Assembly (NCBI RefSeq): GCF_004121075.1
Contig: NZ_RHLN01000149.1
Coordinates: forward strand, 1 to 64,000
Direction: 5' to 3'
Source of the DNA: Lutibacter sp. HS1-25
GTDB taxonomy: Bacteria; Bacteroidota; Bacteroidia; Flavobacteriales; Flavobacteriaceae
DNA: 64,000 nt
Shown: one piece after another, positions 25,463 through 35,132 of the stretch
Layout: the number at the start of each line of letters is the position of its first letter
Position numbering within the stretch: the stretch's first letter is position 1
Made by a program: the position numbers and the translations under genes
Notes under the pieces: model-generated
Databases searched by the model: none
Seen by the model: the letters and a program-made list of their open reading frames with translations, nothing else
Told to the model about the DNA's origin: nothing

Positions 25463-27289
25463 ATGAACTTGAATCCATTTTGGAAACCATCAAAAGAAAT
25501 TATTGAACAAAGCAACATTTTTAAAATGATGCAAGTTCATGATATTGAAAATTATGGTAATTTTTGGAAATGGTCTGTTCATAACAAAGCACAATTTTGG
25601 TCAGAAACCATAGCGTGTTTAGGTATTCCTTTTCAGCAAAAATACACCAATATTTTAGCTGTTTCAAATGGGGTTGAAAATGCCGAATGGCTTAAAAATG
25701 CCAAATTAAATATTGTTGATGCCTGTTTTCAAAATGAAGACAATGCTGTTGTGCTTGTATTTCAGGAAGCAAAAAAATCTTTACAACAAGTAACACAAAA
25801 ACAACTGCTTACATTGGTCAATCAAATTGCAAATGGTTTGGTTGAAATTGGTTTAAAAAAAGGCGATTATATTGCTATTGATTTACCAATGACTTTAGAA
25901 GCTGTTGCTATTTATTTAGCCGGAATAAAAGCAGGAATGCCCATAGTTACCATTGCAGATAGTTTTACACCCAATGAAATTGAGGTGCGATTAAAAATTA
26001 CAAAACCTACTGTAATTTTTACACAAGATTTTTTGCAAAGAGCAGACAAAGAGTTGCCTTTGTATGAAAAAGTTAAATCTGCAAACGCACCAAAAGCTGT
26101 AGTTTTAAAAACTTCAGCAACAAAAATCGATTTGCGAAATAACGATATTTATTGGGATGCTTTTTTAAGTCCAAATACAGTATTTGAAACGGTAATTCAA
26201 CAGCCAGATGATGTAATTACTGTTTTATTTTCATCGGGTACAACTGGCGAACCAAAAGCCATTCCGTGGACACATACTACGCCAATAAAATGTGCAAGTG
26301 ATGGATTTTATCATCAGGATATTCATAAAAACGATGTGGTTTGTTGGCCAACAAATTTAGGTTGGATGATGGGACCTTGGCTGGTTTTTGCATCACTAAT
26401 AAACAAAGCAACAGTTGCCTTGTATTATGGTGTTCCTATGGGAAGCGATTTTGGAGCATTTATTCAAAATGCAAAAGTTACAATGTTGGGTGTAATTCCA
26501 AGCTTTGTAAATCATTGGAAAAGTTCCAAATGTATGGAACAGTTTAACTGGGATGCTATTAAATGTTTTAGCTCTACAGGTGAAGTTTCAAACCCTGCCG
26601 AAATGGAATATTTAATGCAATTGGCAAACAACAAACCTGTTATAGAATATTGTGGAGGTACTGAAATTGGAGGTGGTTATGTAACAAGTACGGTAGTTCA
26701 GCCAAATATTGCCAGCACATTTTCTACGCAAGCATTGGGCGGCGAATTTGTGTTGTTAGATGATAACAATCAAATAAATGCTAAAGGTGAAGTGTTTATT
26801 ATTCCGCCAATTATCGGCTTGTCTAACCGTTTGATAAACCGAAATCATTTTGAAGTTTATTATAAAAATACACCAACTTTTGAGGGTCAATTATTGAGAA
26901 GGCATGGCGATGCATTAGTACAATTAGAAAACGGCTATTACAAAGCACAAGGAAGGGTAGATGACACCATGAATTTGGGCGGAATTAAAATTAGTTCGGT
27001 TCAAATTGAAGCTGTTATAAATCAATTAGATTTTGTAAAAGAATCGGCTGCAATTGCAGTAGAACCTGTAAATGGAGGTCCAAGTTTATTGGTGGTTTTT
27101 TACGTTGAAAATCCTTCGGAATTAACTTCTGAAGAAAAATTATTTCAAACAAAAAAAAGCATCAGCAAACAATTAAATCCGCTTTTTAAAGTTACTGAAT
27201 TAGTGAAAATTGATGTTTTGCCCAGAACTGCTTCAAACAAAGTAATGAGAAGAAAGTTGAGAGAGAAATATATAAATAGTAGGCAGTAG
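25463..27289 (+). CDS. AMP-forming acyl-CoA synthetase (acetate/acetoacetate--CoA ligase-like)
   Basis: 608 residues, ANL superfamily. The adenylate motif LFSSGTTGEPKAIPWTH is at about 254-270, the hinge region is GRVDDTMNLGGIKIS, and the C-terminal catalytic lysine is in SNKVMRRKLR. The N-terminal part (FWKPSKEIIEQSNIFKM...FWKWSVHN) is of the acetyl-/acetoacetyl-CoA synthetase type. It forms an acyl adenylate, then the CoA thioester, in the cytoplasm. The substrate is not fixed by sequence reading. It starts 7 bases after pbp1A, so it may ride on the same transcript, with no obvious shared purpose. Confidence 0.85.
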   Translation: MNLNPFWKPSKEIIEQSNIFKMMQVHDIENYGNFWKWSVHNKAQFWSETIACLGIPFQQKYTNILAVSNGVENAEWLKNAKLNIVDACFQNEDNAVVLVFQEAKKSLQQVTQKQLLTLVNQIANGLVEIGLKKGDYIAIDLPMTLEAVAIYLAGIKAGMPIVTIADSFTPNEIEVRLKITKPTVIFTQDFLQRADKELPLYEKVKSANAPKAVVLKTSATKIDLRNNDIYWDAFLSPNTVFETVIQQPDDVITVLFSSGTTGEPKAIPWTHTTPIKCASDGFYHQDIHKNDVVCWPTNLGWMMGPWLVFASLINKATVALYYGVPMGSDFGAFIQNAKVTMLGVIPSFVNHWKSSKCMEQFNWDAIKCFSSTGEVSNPAEMEYLMQLANNKPVIEYCGGTEIGGGYVTSTVVQPNIASTFSTQALGGEFVLLDDNNQINAKGEVFIIPPIIGLSNRLINRNHFEVYYKNTPTFEGQLLRRHGDALVQLENGYYKAQGRVDDTMNLGGIKISSVQIEAVINQLDFVKESAAIAVEPVNGGPSLLVVFYVENPSELTSEEKLFQTKKSISKQLNPLFKVTELVKIDVLPRTASNKVMRRKLREKYINSRQ

Positions 27290-27360
27290 TAGTCACAGTT
27301 AGAAGAAATTTAAAAAATACCTGTTATATGGTACCAAATACTTGATACTAAAATAAAAAA

Positions 27361-28122
27361 ATGAAAATAATATCATACAATGTAAACGGCATAAGAGCCG
27401 CTATTAATAAAGGATTTATAGATTGGCTAAAAGCCGCAAACCCTGATGTAATTTGTATACAAGAAACAAAAGCACATAAAGATCAATTAGATTTAACTTT
27501 GTTTGAAGAGGCTGGTTATCCATATCATTACTGGTTTTCGGCACAAAAAAAAGGTTATAGCAGTGTTGCTATATTGAGCAAAACCAAACCAAATCATGTA
27601 GCGTATGGTACAGGAATTGAAAGTATGGATTTTGAAGGTCGAAATTTACGTGTAGATTTTGATGACTTTTCGGTAATGAGTTTATATTTGCCATCGGGAA
27701 CAAATGATGATAGACTTGATTTTAAGCTGAATTTTATGGCTGAGTTTCAAGAGTATGTAAATCGGTTAAAACAAGAAATTCCCAATTTAATTATTTGTGG
27801 AGATTACAATATTTGTCATACCGAAATTGACATTCACAATCCTAAGCAAAATCAAAATACTTCAGGTTTTTTACCAGTTGAACGCAAATGGTTGGGCGAA
27901 TTTATAGACAGTGGTTTTGTAGATTCATTTCGTCATTTAAACAAAGAGCCACACCATTACAGTTGGTGGAGTTACAGAGCAAATGCCAGAAACAATAACA
28001 AAGGTTGGCGCATAGATTACCATATGGTAAGTGAACCTCTAAAAGATAAAATTAAAAGGGCATATATTTTACCTGAAGCAAAACACTCAGATCATTGCCC
28101 AATAGTAGTTGAAATTAGTTAA
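27361..28122 (+). CDS. xth: Exodeoxyribonuclease III
   Basis: 253 residues of the exonuclease-endonuclease-phosphatase fold. Start MKIISYNVNGIRAA, metal-binding Glu34 in CIQETKAH, GDYNICH in the centre, and the C-terminal SDHCPIVVE. It cleaves AP sites and degrades 3' ends in base-excision repair. Length is normal. It is 71 bases after the acyl-CoA synthetase and 24 bases before the OmpA-family gene. Confidence 0.95.
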   Translation: MKIISYNVNGIRAAINKGFIDWLKAANPDVICIQETKAHKDQLDLTLFEEAGYPYHYWFSAQKKGYSSVAILSKTKPNHVAYGTGIESMDFEGRNLRVDFDDFSVMSLYLPSGTNDDRLDFKLNFMAEFQEYVNRLKQEIPNLIICGDYNICHTEIDIHNPKQNQNTSGFLPVERKWLGEFIDSGFVDSFRHLNKEPHHYSWWSYRANARNNNKGWRIDYHMVSEPLKDKIKRAYILPEAKHSDHCPIVVEIS

Positions 28123-28146
28123 TAATAAAATATAAATATTATCAGT

Positions 28147-29097
28147 ATGTTAAAAAAAGTAGCCATTTTGGTCGTTATTGCATTTACATTAAATGCCTGT
28201 GTTTCTAAAAAAGTATATGAAGATTTAGAAACAAAATACAATAATTTAAGATCTGCAAATTCAGAATTAATTCAAGAAAAAGACAATTTATTGGCTGTTA
28301 AAAAATCGTTGGAAAATGATTTGCTGAAATTAAATAAAGAATACAACGATCTTTTGGCTCAAAAAGCTGTTTTAGAAAGTGAATTGGCAGCACTTCAAAA
28401 TAAATACAACAATTTAGATGAATCTTTTGAGGTATTAACAACTCAAAGTTCAAAAAAATTGGCAGAGCAATCTAAAAAGAACCAAGAATTATTAGCTCAA
28501 TTAGAAGAAAAAGAACGCATTTTAGCTGCTGAAAGTTTGCGTTTAGAAAATCTTCAAAAAGAATTAAGTAAACGTTCAGCACAAATTGCAGAGTTGCAAA
28601 ATTTAATCAATGCAAAAGAAGCTCAAATGCAACAATTAAAAGATGCAATCTCTAAAGCCTTGCTTAATTTTGAAGGAAAAGGTTTAACTGTTGAACAAAA
28701 AAACGGTAAAATTTATGTTTCAATGGAAAATAAATTATTGTTTAGTTCAGGAAGTTGGGCAGTAGGTACCGAAGGTAAAAAAGCCGTTGAACAATTGGCT
28801 AGTGTATTGTCTCAAAACAAAGACATCAATGTTTTAATTGAAGGGCATACAGACAATGTTCCTTACACAGGTGCAACAATTATTGATAACTGGGATTTGT
28901 CTGTAAAACGTGCAACAGCTATTGTTAGAATTTTAGAAAATAAAGGTGTTAACCAAACACAAATTACGGCTGCCGGAAGAAGTGAATACGTGCCAGTAAG
29001 TACCAATGCAACTGCTGAAGGAAAAGCAAAAAACAGAAGGATTGAAATTATTTTAGCGCCAAATTTAGACGAAATTTCAAAACTTTTAAACGAATAA
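28147..29097 (+). CDS. OmpA-family lipoprotein with coiled coil
   Basis: 316 residues. Lipoprotein signal with Cys18 in TLNACVSKK; a long coiled coil (about 24-175) rich in Leu, Glu, Lys and Ala heptads; and an OmpA C-terminal peptidoglycan-binding domain (about 195-312) with IEGHTDNVPYTG and NRRIEIILAP. It probably spans from outer membrane lipid to the peptidoglycan. It lies 5 bases before the MltD-like gene, which makes a cell-wall pair. Confidence 0.92.
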   Translation: MLKKVAILVVIAFTLNACVSKKVYEDLETKYNNLRSANSELIQEKDNLLAVKKSLENDLLKLNKEYNDLLAQKAVLESELAALQNKYNNLDESFEVLTTQSSKKLAEQSKKNQELLAQLEEKERILAAESLRLENLQKELSKRSAQIAELQNLINAKEAQMQQLKDAISKALLNFEGKGLTVEQKNGKIYVSMENKLLFSSGSWAVGTEGKKAVEQLASVLSQNKDINVLIEGHTDNVPYTGATIIDNWDLSVKRATAIVRILENKGVNQTQITAAGRSEYVPVSTNATAEGKAKNRRIEIILAPNLDEISKLLNE

Positions 29098-29102
29098 CAT
29101 TT

Positions 29103-30428
29103 ATGAAGTATTTAGTAAGCATTACATTTTTATTATTTTTTACGGTTGGATTTTCGCAAGTCAAAACCGATTCTTTGGAAGTTAAAAAAACAAATGATAC
29201 GTTAAAGTTGTTAGTAATGAACGATTCAGTTTTATACAAAAAAATTGATTCTATTAAGTATGTAACACATCAGGAAGTAAGCATATTAGACAGTTTATGG
29301 ATTAATGAATTGGTAATTTCTCCATTAAATGATACCATCCGATATTCACTTAAAGACGATGAAATCTATGAAGCAGAATTAGAAGAATTACCTACAGCTC
29401 TTTTAAAAGAACGTTTTGCAGAAATTGATGCAATTTCACCTTTTAATGTAGAGTACAATCCGCAATTAGAACAGTTAATTAAATCGTATCTTTTAAATAG
29501 GAAGGCTATTTTTTCGGTAATGATGGAGAGAGCGCGTTTTTATTTTCCAATGTTTGAAGAACATTTGGCTAAATACAATATTCCTTTAGAATTAAAATAT
29601 TTAGCAGTAATAGAATCGGCCTTAAAACCTACCGCACTTTCGCGTGTTGGAGCTGCAGGATTATGGCAGTTTATGTATCAAACCGGAAAAATATATGGTT
29701 TGGATGTTAGCTCTTATGTTGATGAGCGTTCAGATCCAATAAGAGCTACAGAAGCAGCTTGTAAATATCTATCGACTTTGCATGGTATTTATAACGACTG
29801 GGATATGGCTTTGGCAGCATACAATTCTGGTCCTGGAAATGTTAATAAAGCCATTAGACGCGCTGGCGGAAGTACCAATTATTGGAAAATTAGACCTTAT
29901 TTGCCACGAGAAACAGCAAGCTATGTGCCTATTTTTTATGCAACAATGTATATTTTTAAATATTCAAATGAGCATAATATTGTTGCCCGTGAAAATGCTA
30001 TTTCAAAATTTGAAACAGATACCATTCATTTAAAAAGACAAATTACATTTAAACAAATTAACGATATTTTAGGCGTAGATAAAGAGGTTATTACATTTTT
30101 AAATCCGCAATATAAATTAGAAATTATTCCTAAAATTAAAGATAAAAACTACATTTTAACTTTACCAAGAAAGGATATAGGTACATTTGTAAGTAATGAA
30201 GATCTTATTTATGCATACCTTGACGCTGAAGAGGCAAAACGCGTAAAAGAGTTGCCAAAATATGTTGAGGTAAATGATCGTATAACCTATAAAGTAAAAA
30301 GTGGCGATTATTTGGGTAAAATTGCATCCAGATACAATGTGTCTGTAAATAGTATTAAAAAATGGAATGGAATGAGTAGTACCAATTTAAAAATTGGTCA
30401 ACGACTTGTAATTTACCCAAGAATTTAA
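29103..30428 (+). CDS. MltD-like lytic transglycosylase with LysM
   Basis: 441 residues: signal peptide (about 1-19), a spacer, a GH23 domain (about 155-290) with catalytic Glu171 in AVIESALKPTALS and GAAGLWQFM, then a C-terminal LysM (about 395-438: ITYKVKSGDYLGKIASRYNV...LKIGQRLVIYP). It cleaves glycan strands to 1,6-anhydromuramyl products in the periplasm. It is 5 bases after the OmpA gene and 90 bases before the DUF4837 lipoprotein gene. Confidence 0.93.
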   Translation: MKYLVSITFLLFFTVGFSQVKTDSLEVKKTNDTLKLLVMNDSVLYKKIDSIKYVTHQEVSILDSLWINELVISPLNDTIRYSLKDDEIYEAELEELPTALLKERFAEIDAISPFNVEYNPQLEQLIKSYLLNRKAIFSVMMERARFYFPMFEEHLAKYNIPLELKYLAVIESALKPTALSRVGAAGLWQFMYQTGKIYGLDVSSYVDERSDPIRATEAACKYLSTLHGIYNDWDMALAAYNSGPGNVNKAIRRAGGSTNYWKIRPYLPRETASYVPIFYATMYIFKYSNEHNIVARENAISKFETDTIHLKRQITFKQINDILGVDKEVITFLNPQYKLEIIPKIKDKNYILTLPRKDIGTFVSNEDLIYAYLDAEEAKRVKELPKYVEVNDRITYKVKSGDYLGKIASRYNVSVNSIKKWNGMSSTNLKIGQRLVIYPRI

Positions 30429-30456
30429 TCAGTATTTTTATAAAAAATTGTGGTTA

Positions 30457-30472
30457 TTGGAACGCTATTTGA
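30457..30472 (+). promoter_or_regulatory. Candidate sigma-54 type promoter
   Basis: TTGGAACGCTATTTGA keeps the GG-N10-G spacing and most of the consensus YTGGCACGNNNNTTGCW, except A for C at the -24 and -12 elements. It is 47 bases before the DUF4837 gene. A near copy is at 53322-53337. Confidence 0.35.
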
Positions 30473-30518
30473 TATGTAAACTAATTACAGTTTAATTGAA
30501 AATTTTTAATTTATAATT

Positions 30519-31493
30519 ATGAAAAAAATTGGAGTCTTTGTACTTATTGTTTCAATATTAATTTCTTGTAATTCGGGAGATCAAAAAAAAACACTAAAGC
30601 AAGCAAATGGTAGAATAAATAGTGTTTTAATAGTAATGCAAAATAGCGATTGGCAAGGTAAAATTGGAGATGAACTTCGTAATATTATTGCTGAACCTGT
30701 TTTAGGATTGCCACAACCTGAAGCTCAATTTGAAGTTTCACAAGTGCCTGTAGAAAATTTTGGAAGTATGTTTAGAGCTACACGCAATGTTTTAATAGTT
30801 ACAAAGGGCGATGAAAACTCATTTTCTGAAACTTCAGATGTGTATGCTGAACCTCAAAAGATAATTACAATTACAGGAAAAACCAATGAAGATTTAATTG
30901 CTGAAATTCAACAATATTCACAAAAAATTATTTCAACATTTAAAGGTGCAGATATCGTATCTGTTCAAAAAAATATTTTAAAAAATTATTGGGATCCAAC
31001 AAATATAAAAACTTTTAAAAATAAAGGCTACAGTTTAAAAATTCCTCAAAAATATAAAAAAGTTGAAGATAATGGTGATTTTGTGTGGTACAGATATCAT
31101 TTAAACGGTGGCAATAGTATGGAGTTGTTTTCTTATACCATTCCAATCACTTCTGAAGATGATATCAATGGAAATAACATAGTTAAAAACCGTGATTCAA
31201 TTGGTAAAAAATACATACCAGGCCAAATTGAAGATTCTTATATGATTACTGAAGAAGCTTATACACCACATGTTTTTGAAGTTGAATTGGCTGGAAAAAA
31301 AGCTTTTGAAACACGTGGAAAATGGGAAGTAAAAGGTGTTTATATGGCTGGTCCTTTTTTAAGTTATTCGGTAATTGATAAAGCCAATAATAGAGTTGTA
31401 GTTGTTGAAGGACTTACTTTTGCGCCAGGAATTAATAAGCGTGATTATATGTTTGAATTAGAGTCGATTATGAAGACTTTGAAATTTGATTAA
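30519..31493 (+). CDS. DUF4837 family lipoprotein
   Basis: 324 residues. Lipoprotein signal with Cys17 in ILISCNSGD, followed by the DUF4837 pattern (INSVLIVMQNSDWQGKIGDELRN, LGLPQPEAQFEVSQVP, RNVLIVTKGDENSF). The function is unknown; it is probably on the periplasmic face of a membrane. It is the last rightward gene before the convergent phosphoethanolamine-transferase-like gene. A candidate sigma-54 promoter precedes it. Confidence 0.85.
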   Translation: MKKIGVFVLIVSILISCNSGDQKKTLKQANGRINSVLIVMQNSDWQGKIGDELRNIIAEPVLGLPQPEAQFEVSQVPVENFGSMFRATRNVLIVTKGDENSFSETSDVYAEPQKIITITGKTNEDLIAEIQQYSQKIISTFKGADIVSVQKNILKNYWDPTNIKTFKNKGYSLKIPQKYKKVEDNGDFVWYRYHLNGGNSMELFSYTIPITSEDDINGNNIVKNRDSIGKKYIPGQIEDSYMITEEAYTPHVFEVELAGKKAFETRGKWEVKGVYMAGPFLSYSVIDKANNRVVVVEGLTFAPGINKRDYMFELESIMKTLKFD

Positions 31494-31560
31494 ATTCACT
31501 TTAACAAATAAAAATTCTCCATTTCTAATTCTTTAGAAGTATGAGTCTTTGTATTGAAGA

Positions 31561-33084
31561 TTAATTTTTAACAATCTCAAATATACTTTGAGATTTTTCA
31601 TAATTAAAATTTTGAATTTCAATTAAATCTAAAATAGAATGAAAAAAGAAATCAGTTGTGATTTGCTTTGAAGCATTGAGTTGTAAATTTTTGATTTTTT
31701 CAGGGTAAGTTTGTTTGAAACTATCAGAATACCAAATAAACATTGCAGGATTTGTACTAGCATCATCTCCTTGAGCATGTAGCCATTTCCCGTTTTCACC
31801 TAAAATTTCACCGTGGTCAGATAGGTATATTAAAATGGTCTTAGATTTTGATTTTTTTATTTTATGAATGACATTATTTAAAAAATTATCTAAGTAAAGT
31901 ATGGTGTTATCATAAGAATTAATTATTTGTTCATTAGATAATGCAGGAATATGTTTGGAGTCTATCACGGGTGTATATTTTCTGTATTTTTTAGAATATC
32001 TAGCTTCATACCACCAATGGCTTCCAATCATATGAAGTGTTATGAAATTTTTTGTTCCATTTTTAATTTTAGATTCTAGAAAAGGTAACATTTCTTCATC
32101 TAATTTTTTCTGAAAACTAAAAACATCATGAAATTGATCGATAAATTCGATATTGTCATTTTCGTCTATAAAAAAGGAATAACTTTTTTCTGGAGTTTGA
32201 TTCCCAATCCAAGAAGTTGTAAAGTTCACCTTGTTTAAAATTGAATAAATCGAAAAGAGATTACTAGAATTTTGTTCTTTATATATTGATTTATTTGATA
32301 GTATTTGAGGAACACTAATACCTGTATAAGTTAAAGGTGTATAAACATTAGGGAAACTAATTAGGTTATTTATTTTTTTAAGTTGAGGTGTTGTATTTCT
32401 AGAATAGCCATTAATTCCTAAATTTTTAGCTCTAACAGATTCACCTAAAACAAATACAATATTAATATCATTCTCTTTGTTTACAATGTTTGTGTTTACT
32501 TTTTTATAATGAACAATGGGTTTGTTAAAATATTCTATAAAACCATAGGTTAAATTGTAAGGCATTCTCCATTTTAAATTACCTATTCCATGTTTATTCA
32601 ATCCGTAAAATGTTGCTATCGCAATTAAAGCTAAAATTAACAGGGGTGATTTTAATTGATCAACCCTAAGGTTTCTATATAGTTTTAAAATATATATAAT
32701 TATTAATAAAGCAATCAAACTATAAATAATAAATGGAGTGGTAATTAAATCTAGAGCAATATCTAACTTACTCTCAATAACTGGTTGTACAATTGAATAG
32801 CTGATACTTATATCTTGTACATAAACCCAATAAGAAAACAATGCATATATAAAAAAGAGGACGGGGAAAGTCAGATAAAATAGATATTTATTGATACTTA
32901 AAAGATATAAAAAGCCGTAAACCGTAAATTGTAAAATTATAAAATGTATAAAATAAATTGAATAATCAGATATATAATTTAAAGGTAGATGGTAATATGA
33001 TGAAAATGTAATAAAAACACCAACTAATGAATTAACTATTAAATGAAAATAAATTTGAGATTTATATTTATTTAATTTTTTCAT
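31561..33084 (-). CDS. EptA-like phosphoethanolamine transferase (sulfatase superfamily)
   Basis: 507 residues. Five membrane helices (about 11-30, 43-62, 67-87, 112-136, 148-162), then a periplasmic alkaline-phosphatase-fold domain. Metal-binding Glu215 in LGESVRAKNLGINGYSRNTTP and the likely nucleophile Thr231/232 match EptA-class enzymes; SDHGEILGENGKWLHAQG gives the later metal ligands. It probably moves a phosphoethanolamine-type head group onto lipid A or a glycan. The start ATG overlaps the stop of a truncated upstream frame (ATGA). The sequence looks more AT-rich than glnS next to it, in line with an acquired or fast-evolving gene. Confidence 0.88.
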   Translation of the reverse strand: MKKLNKYKSQIYFHLIVNSLVGVFITFSSYYHLPLNYISDYSIYFIHFIILQFTVYGFLYLLSINKYLFYLTFPVLFFIYALFSYWVYVQDISISYSIVQPVIESKLDIALDLITTPFIIYSLIALLIIIYILKLYRNLRVDQLKSPLLILALIAIATFYGLNKHGIGNLKWRMPYNLTYGFIEYFNKPIVHYKKVNTNIVNKENDINIVFVLGESVRAKNLGINGYSRNTTPQLKKINNLISFPNVYTPLTYTGISVPQILSNKSIYKEQNSSNLFSIYSILNKVNFTTSWIGNQTPEKSYSFFIDENDNIEFIDQFHDVFSFQKKLDEEMLPFLESKIKNGTKNFITLHMIGSHWWYEARYSKKYRKYTPVIDSKHIPALSNEQIINSYDNTILYLDNFLNNVIHKIKKSKSKTILIYLSDHGEILGENGKWLHAQGDDASTNPAMFIWYSDSFKQTYPEKIKNLQLNASKQITTDFFFHSILDLIEIQNFNYEKSQSIFEIVKN

Positions 33085-33240
33085 TTAGCATTTGTAGGTT
33101 TGTTAAATAATCTTTTCATGGCGAGTAATTTTTTTAATATAGGGCTACAAATTGAAATCAAAAAAAATACAGACATCTTCTTTAATAACTGAGAGAAAAT
33201 GTCTGTAAATTCTATATCGTTTCTTCTAAATTTGATAATA
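33081..33240 (-). pseudogene. 3' remnant of a gene coupled to the EptA-like gene
   Basis: Between the glnS stop and the EptA-like start an open frame encodes about 53 residues (SIIKFRRNDIEFTDI..., then a hydrophobic stretch FFLISICSP, ending KRLFNKPTNAK). It has natural codon use and ends in a TGA overlapping the next ATG by 4 bases, the form of a translationally coupled pair. Upstream the frame runs into glnS in the wrong phase, so the 5' part of the gene is missing. An internal ATG could still yield a 31-residue membrane peptide. The family is not recognised. Confidence 0.5.
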
Positions 33241-34923
33241 CTATTCCCCCATTTTAGCCCAGCTATCGCGCAAAGGAACGGTTCTGTTAAAAACCAATTT
33301 ATCTGGTGTAGCATCTGTATCAACACAAAAATATCCCAAACGTTGAAACTGAAAACGATCTAAAACCTTGGCTGTTTTTAAGCTTGGTTCTACAAAAGCG
33401 TCAACAATAGTTAATGAATCTGGATTGATAAATTCTTTAAAATCTTTGTCTTTTTGTCCGTCTGGAGCTTCATCAGTAAATAAACGATCATACACCCTAA
33501 CCTCTGCTTTTTCAGCATGTTTTACAGATACCCAATGCAAAGTTCCCTTTACTTTACGTTTACTTGCCTCGGTTCCGCTTCCACTTAAAGAGTCATCATC
33601 ATAAGTACAATAAATCTCTGTAACCTCTCCATTTTCATCTTTTAAACAGCTTTCAGCTTTAATAATGTAGGCATTTTTTAAACGCACTTCACTGCCTAAT
33701 TTTAGTCTAAAAAACTTTTTATTGGCTTCTTCTCTAAAATCTTCTTGTTCAATATAAATTTCACGACTAAAAGGTACTTCTCTATAACCTGCATTTTCAT
33801 CTTCCTGATTGTTTTCAGCAGTTAACCACTCTTCTTTGCCTTCGGGATAATTGGTAATAATTAATTTTACAGGATTCATTACAGCCATTACTCTTGGGGC
33901 TGTTTTATTTAAATCGTCTTTAATGCAATGTTCTAATAAAGCAACATCAGTAACATTATCTCGTTTAGAAATTCCGGCAGTTTCGCTAAAAGTTTTGATT
34001 GAAGCTGGTGTATAACCTCTTCTTCTTAAACCCGAAATTGTAGGCATTCTAGGGTCGTCCCAGCCATTTACAAAGCCTTCTTCAACCAATTGTAGCAATT
34101 TACGCTTGCTCATTACCGTATAACTTAAATTTCTACGGGCAAACTCACGTTGTTTTGGTCTCAATTTATCACTTTCAACTACTTGGTCTAAATACCAATC
34201 GTATAAATCTCTATGACTCTTAAATTCTAAGGTGCAAATAGAGTGCGAAATTTGTTCTAAATAATCACTTTCACCGTGTGTCCAGTCGTACATTGGGTAA
34301 ATACACCAATCGTTTCCGGTTCTATGATGACGCTTTTTTAGAATTCTATACATAATTGGGTCGCGCATATGCATATTGGTATGTTTCATATCAATTTTTG
34401 CACGCAACACATGTGATCCCTCTTCAAACTCGCCATTTTTCATTTTCATAAACAAAGCCAAGTTCTCTTCAACCGATCTATTTCTGTTCGGACTATCAGT
34501 TCCAGGCTCGGTAGGAGTCCCTTTTTGCTGAGCCATTTCGGCAGACGACTGGTTGTCTACATACGCTTTTCCTTCTTTAATTAATTCAATTGTCCAGTCA
34601 AATAACTGCTGAAAATAGTCTGAAGAATACAATTCTTTATCCCATTTAAACCCCAACCAATCAATATCATGCTTAATAGCATCAACATATTCTTGCTCTT
34701 CTTTTGTTGGGTTTGTATCGTCAAAACGCAAATTTACGGGTGCATTGTAACGCAATCCCAAACCAAAATTTAAACAAATAGAAGCAGCGTGGCCAATGTG
34801 TAAATACCCATTAGGTTCAGGCGGAAATCTAAAACGTAGTTTTTCCTTAGGCAATCCATTTGCCAAATCCTCTTCAATAATTTGCTCAATAAAATTCAGC
34901 GATTTCTTTTCTTCAATCATCAT
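33241..34923 (-). CDS. glnS: Glutaminyl-tRNA synthetase
   Basis: 560 residues from ATG 34923. HIGH at 42-45 within PPEPNGYLHIGHA, the MSKRKL form of KMSKS, and the C-terminal anticodon-binding beta-barrels ending NRTVPLRDSWAKMGE. It charges tRNA-Gln directly. I chose this start because the 18 codons upstream are unlike the family and cover the promoter at 34942-34971. It is followed directly by the remnant of another gene. Confidence 0.97.
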   Translation of the reverse strand: MMIEEKKSLNFIEQIIEEDLANGLPKEKLRFRFPPEPNGYLHIGHAASICLNFGLGLRYNAPVNLRFDDTNPTKEEQEYVDAIKHDIDWLGFKWDKELYSSDYFQQLFDWTIELIKEGKAYVDNQSSAEMAQQKGTPTEPGTDSPNRNRSVEENLALFMKMKNGEFEEGSHVLRAKIDMKHTNMHMRDPIMYRILKKRHHRTGNDWCIYPMYDWTHGESDYLEQISHSICTLEFKSHRDLYDWYLDQVVESDKLRPKQREFARRNLSYTVMSKRKLLQLVEEGFVNGWDDPRMPTISGLRRRGYTPASIKTFSETAGISKRDNVTDVALLEHCIKDDLNKTAPRVMAVMNPVKLIITNYPEGKEEWLTAENNQEDENAGYREVPFSREIYIEQEDFREEANKKFFRLKLGSEVRLKNAYIIKAESCLKDENGEVTEIYCTYDDDSLSGSGTEASKRKVKGTLHWVSVKHAEKAEVRVYDRLFTDEAPDGQKDKDFKEFINPDSLTIVDAFVEPSLKTAKVLDRFQFQRLGYFCVDTDATPDKLVFNRTVPLRDSWAKMGE

Positions 34924-34941
34924 AATAAAACTAATAGAGCG

Positions 34942-34971
34942 CAAAAATATTGAAATTTTTCGGCAATTCAA
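34942..34971 (-). promoter_or_regulatory. Promoter of glnS
   Basis: Reverse strand: TTG (34969-34971), 19 bases, then TATTTTTG (34942-34949), 18 bases before the ATG. It is a full consensus match. Confidence 0.65.
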
Positions 34972-34995
34972 CAACAATACTATTTAATTGATGTG

Positions 34996-35110
34996 ACAGA
35001 AGGTTTAAAGTTGCAAGGTTCAAAGTCGCAAAGGGGTAAAGAGTAAAACTACATAATTGAGTTAGCTCAGGGAACTCTGTGTAAAACTTTGTAAACTCCG
35101 TGGTTAGGTT
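34996..35110. repeat. Degenerate intergenic repeats between glnS and folB
   Basis: 34996-35047 carries AAAGTTGCAAGGTTCAAAGTCGCAA-like units related to the AAGTC repeats elsewhere. 35061-35108 has alternating phrases GGAACTCTGTG, AAAACTTTG and AACTCCGTGGTTAG. I recall both kinds as common between genes in flavobacteria. No ORF is credible. Confidence 0.5.
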
Positions 35111-35132
35111 AGTATTCAAACTTTCATATTTT

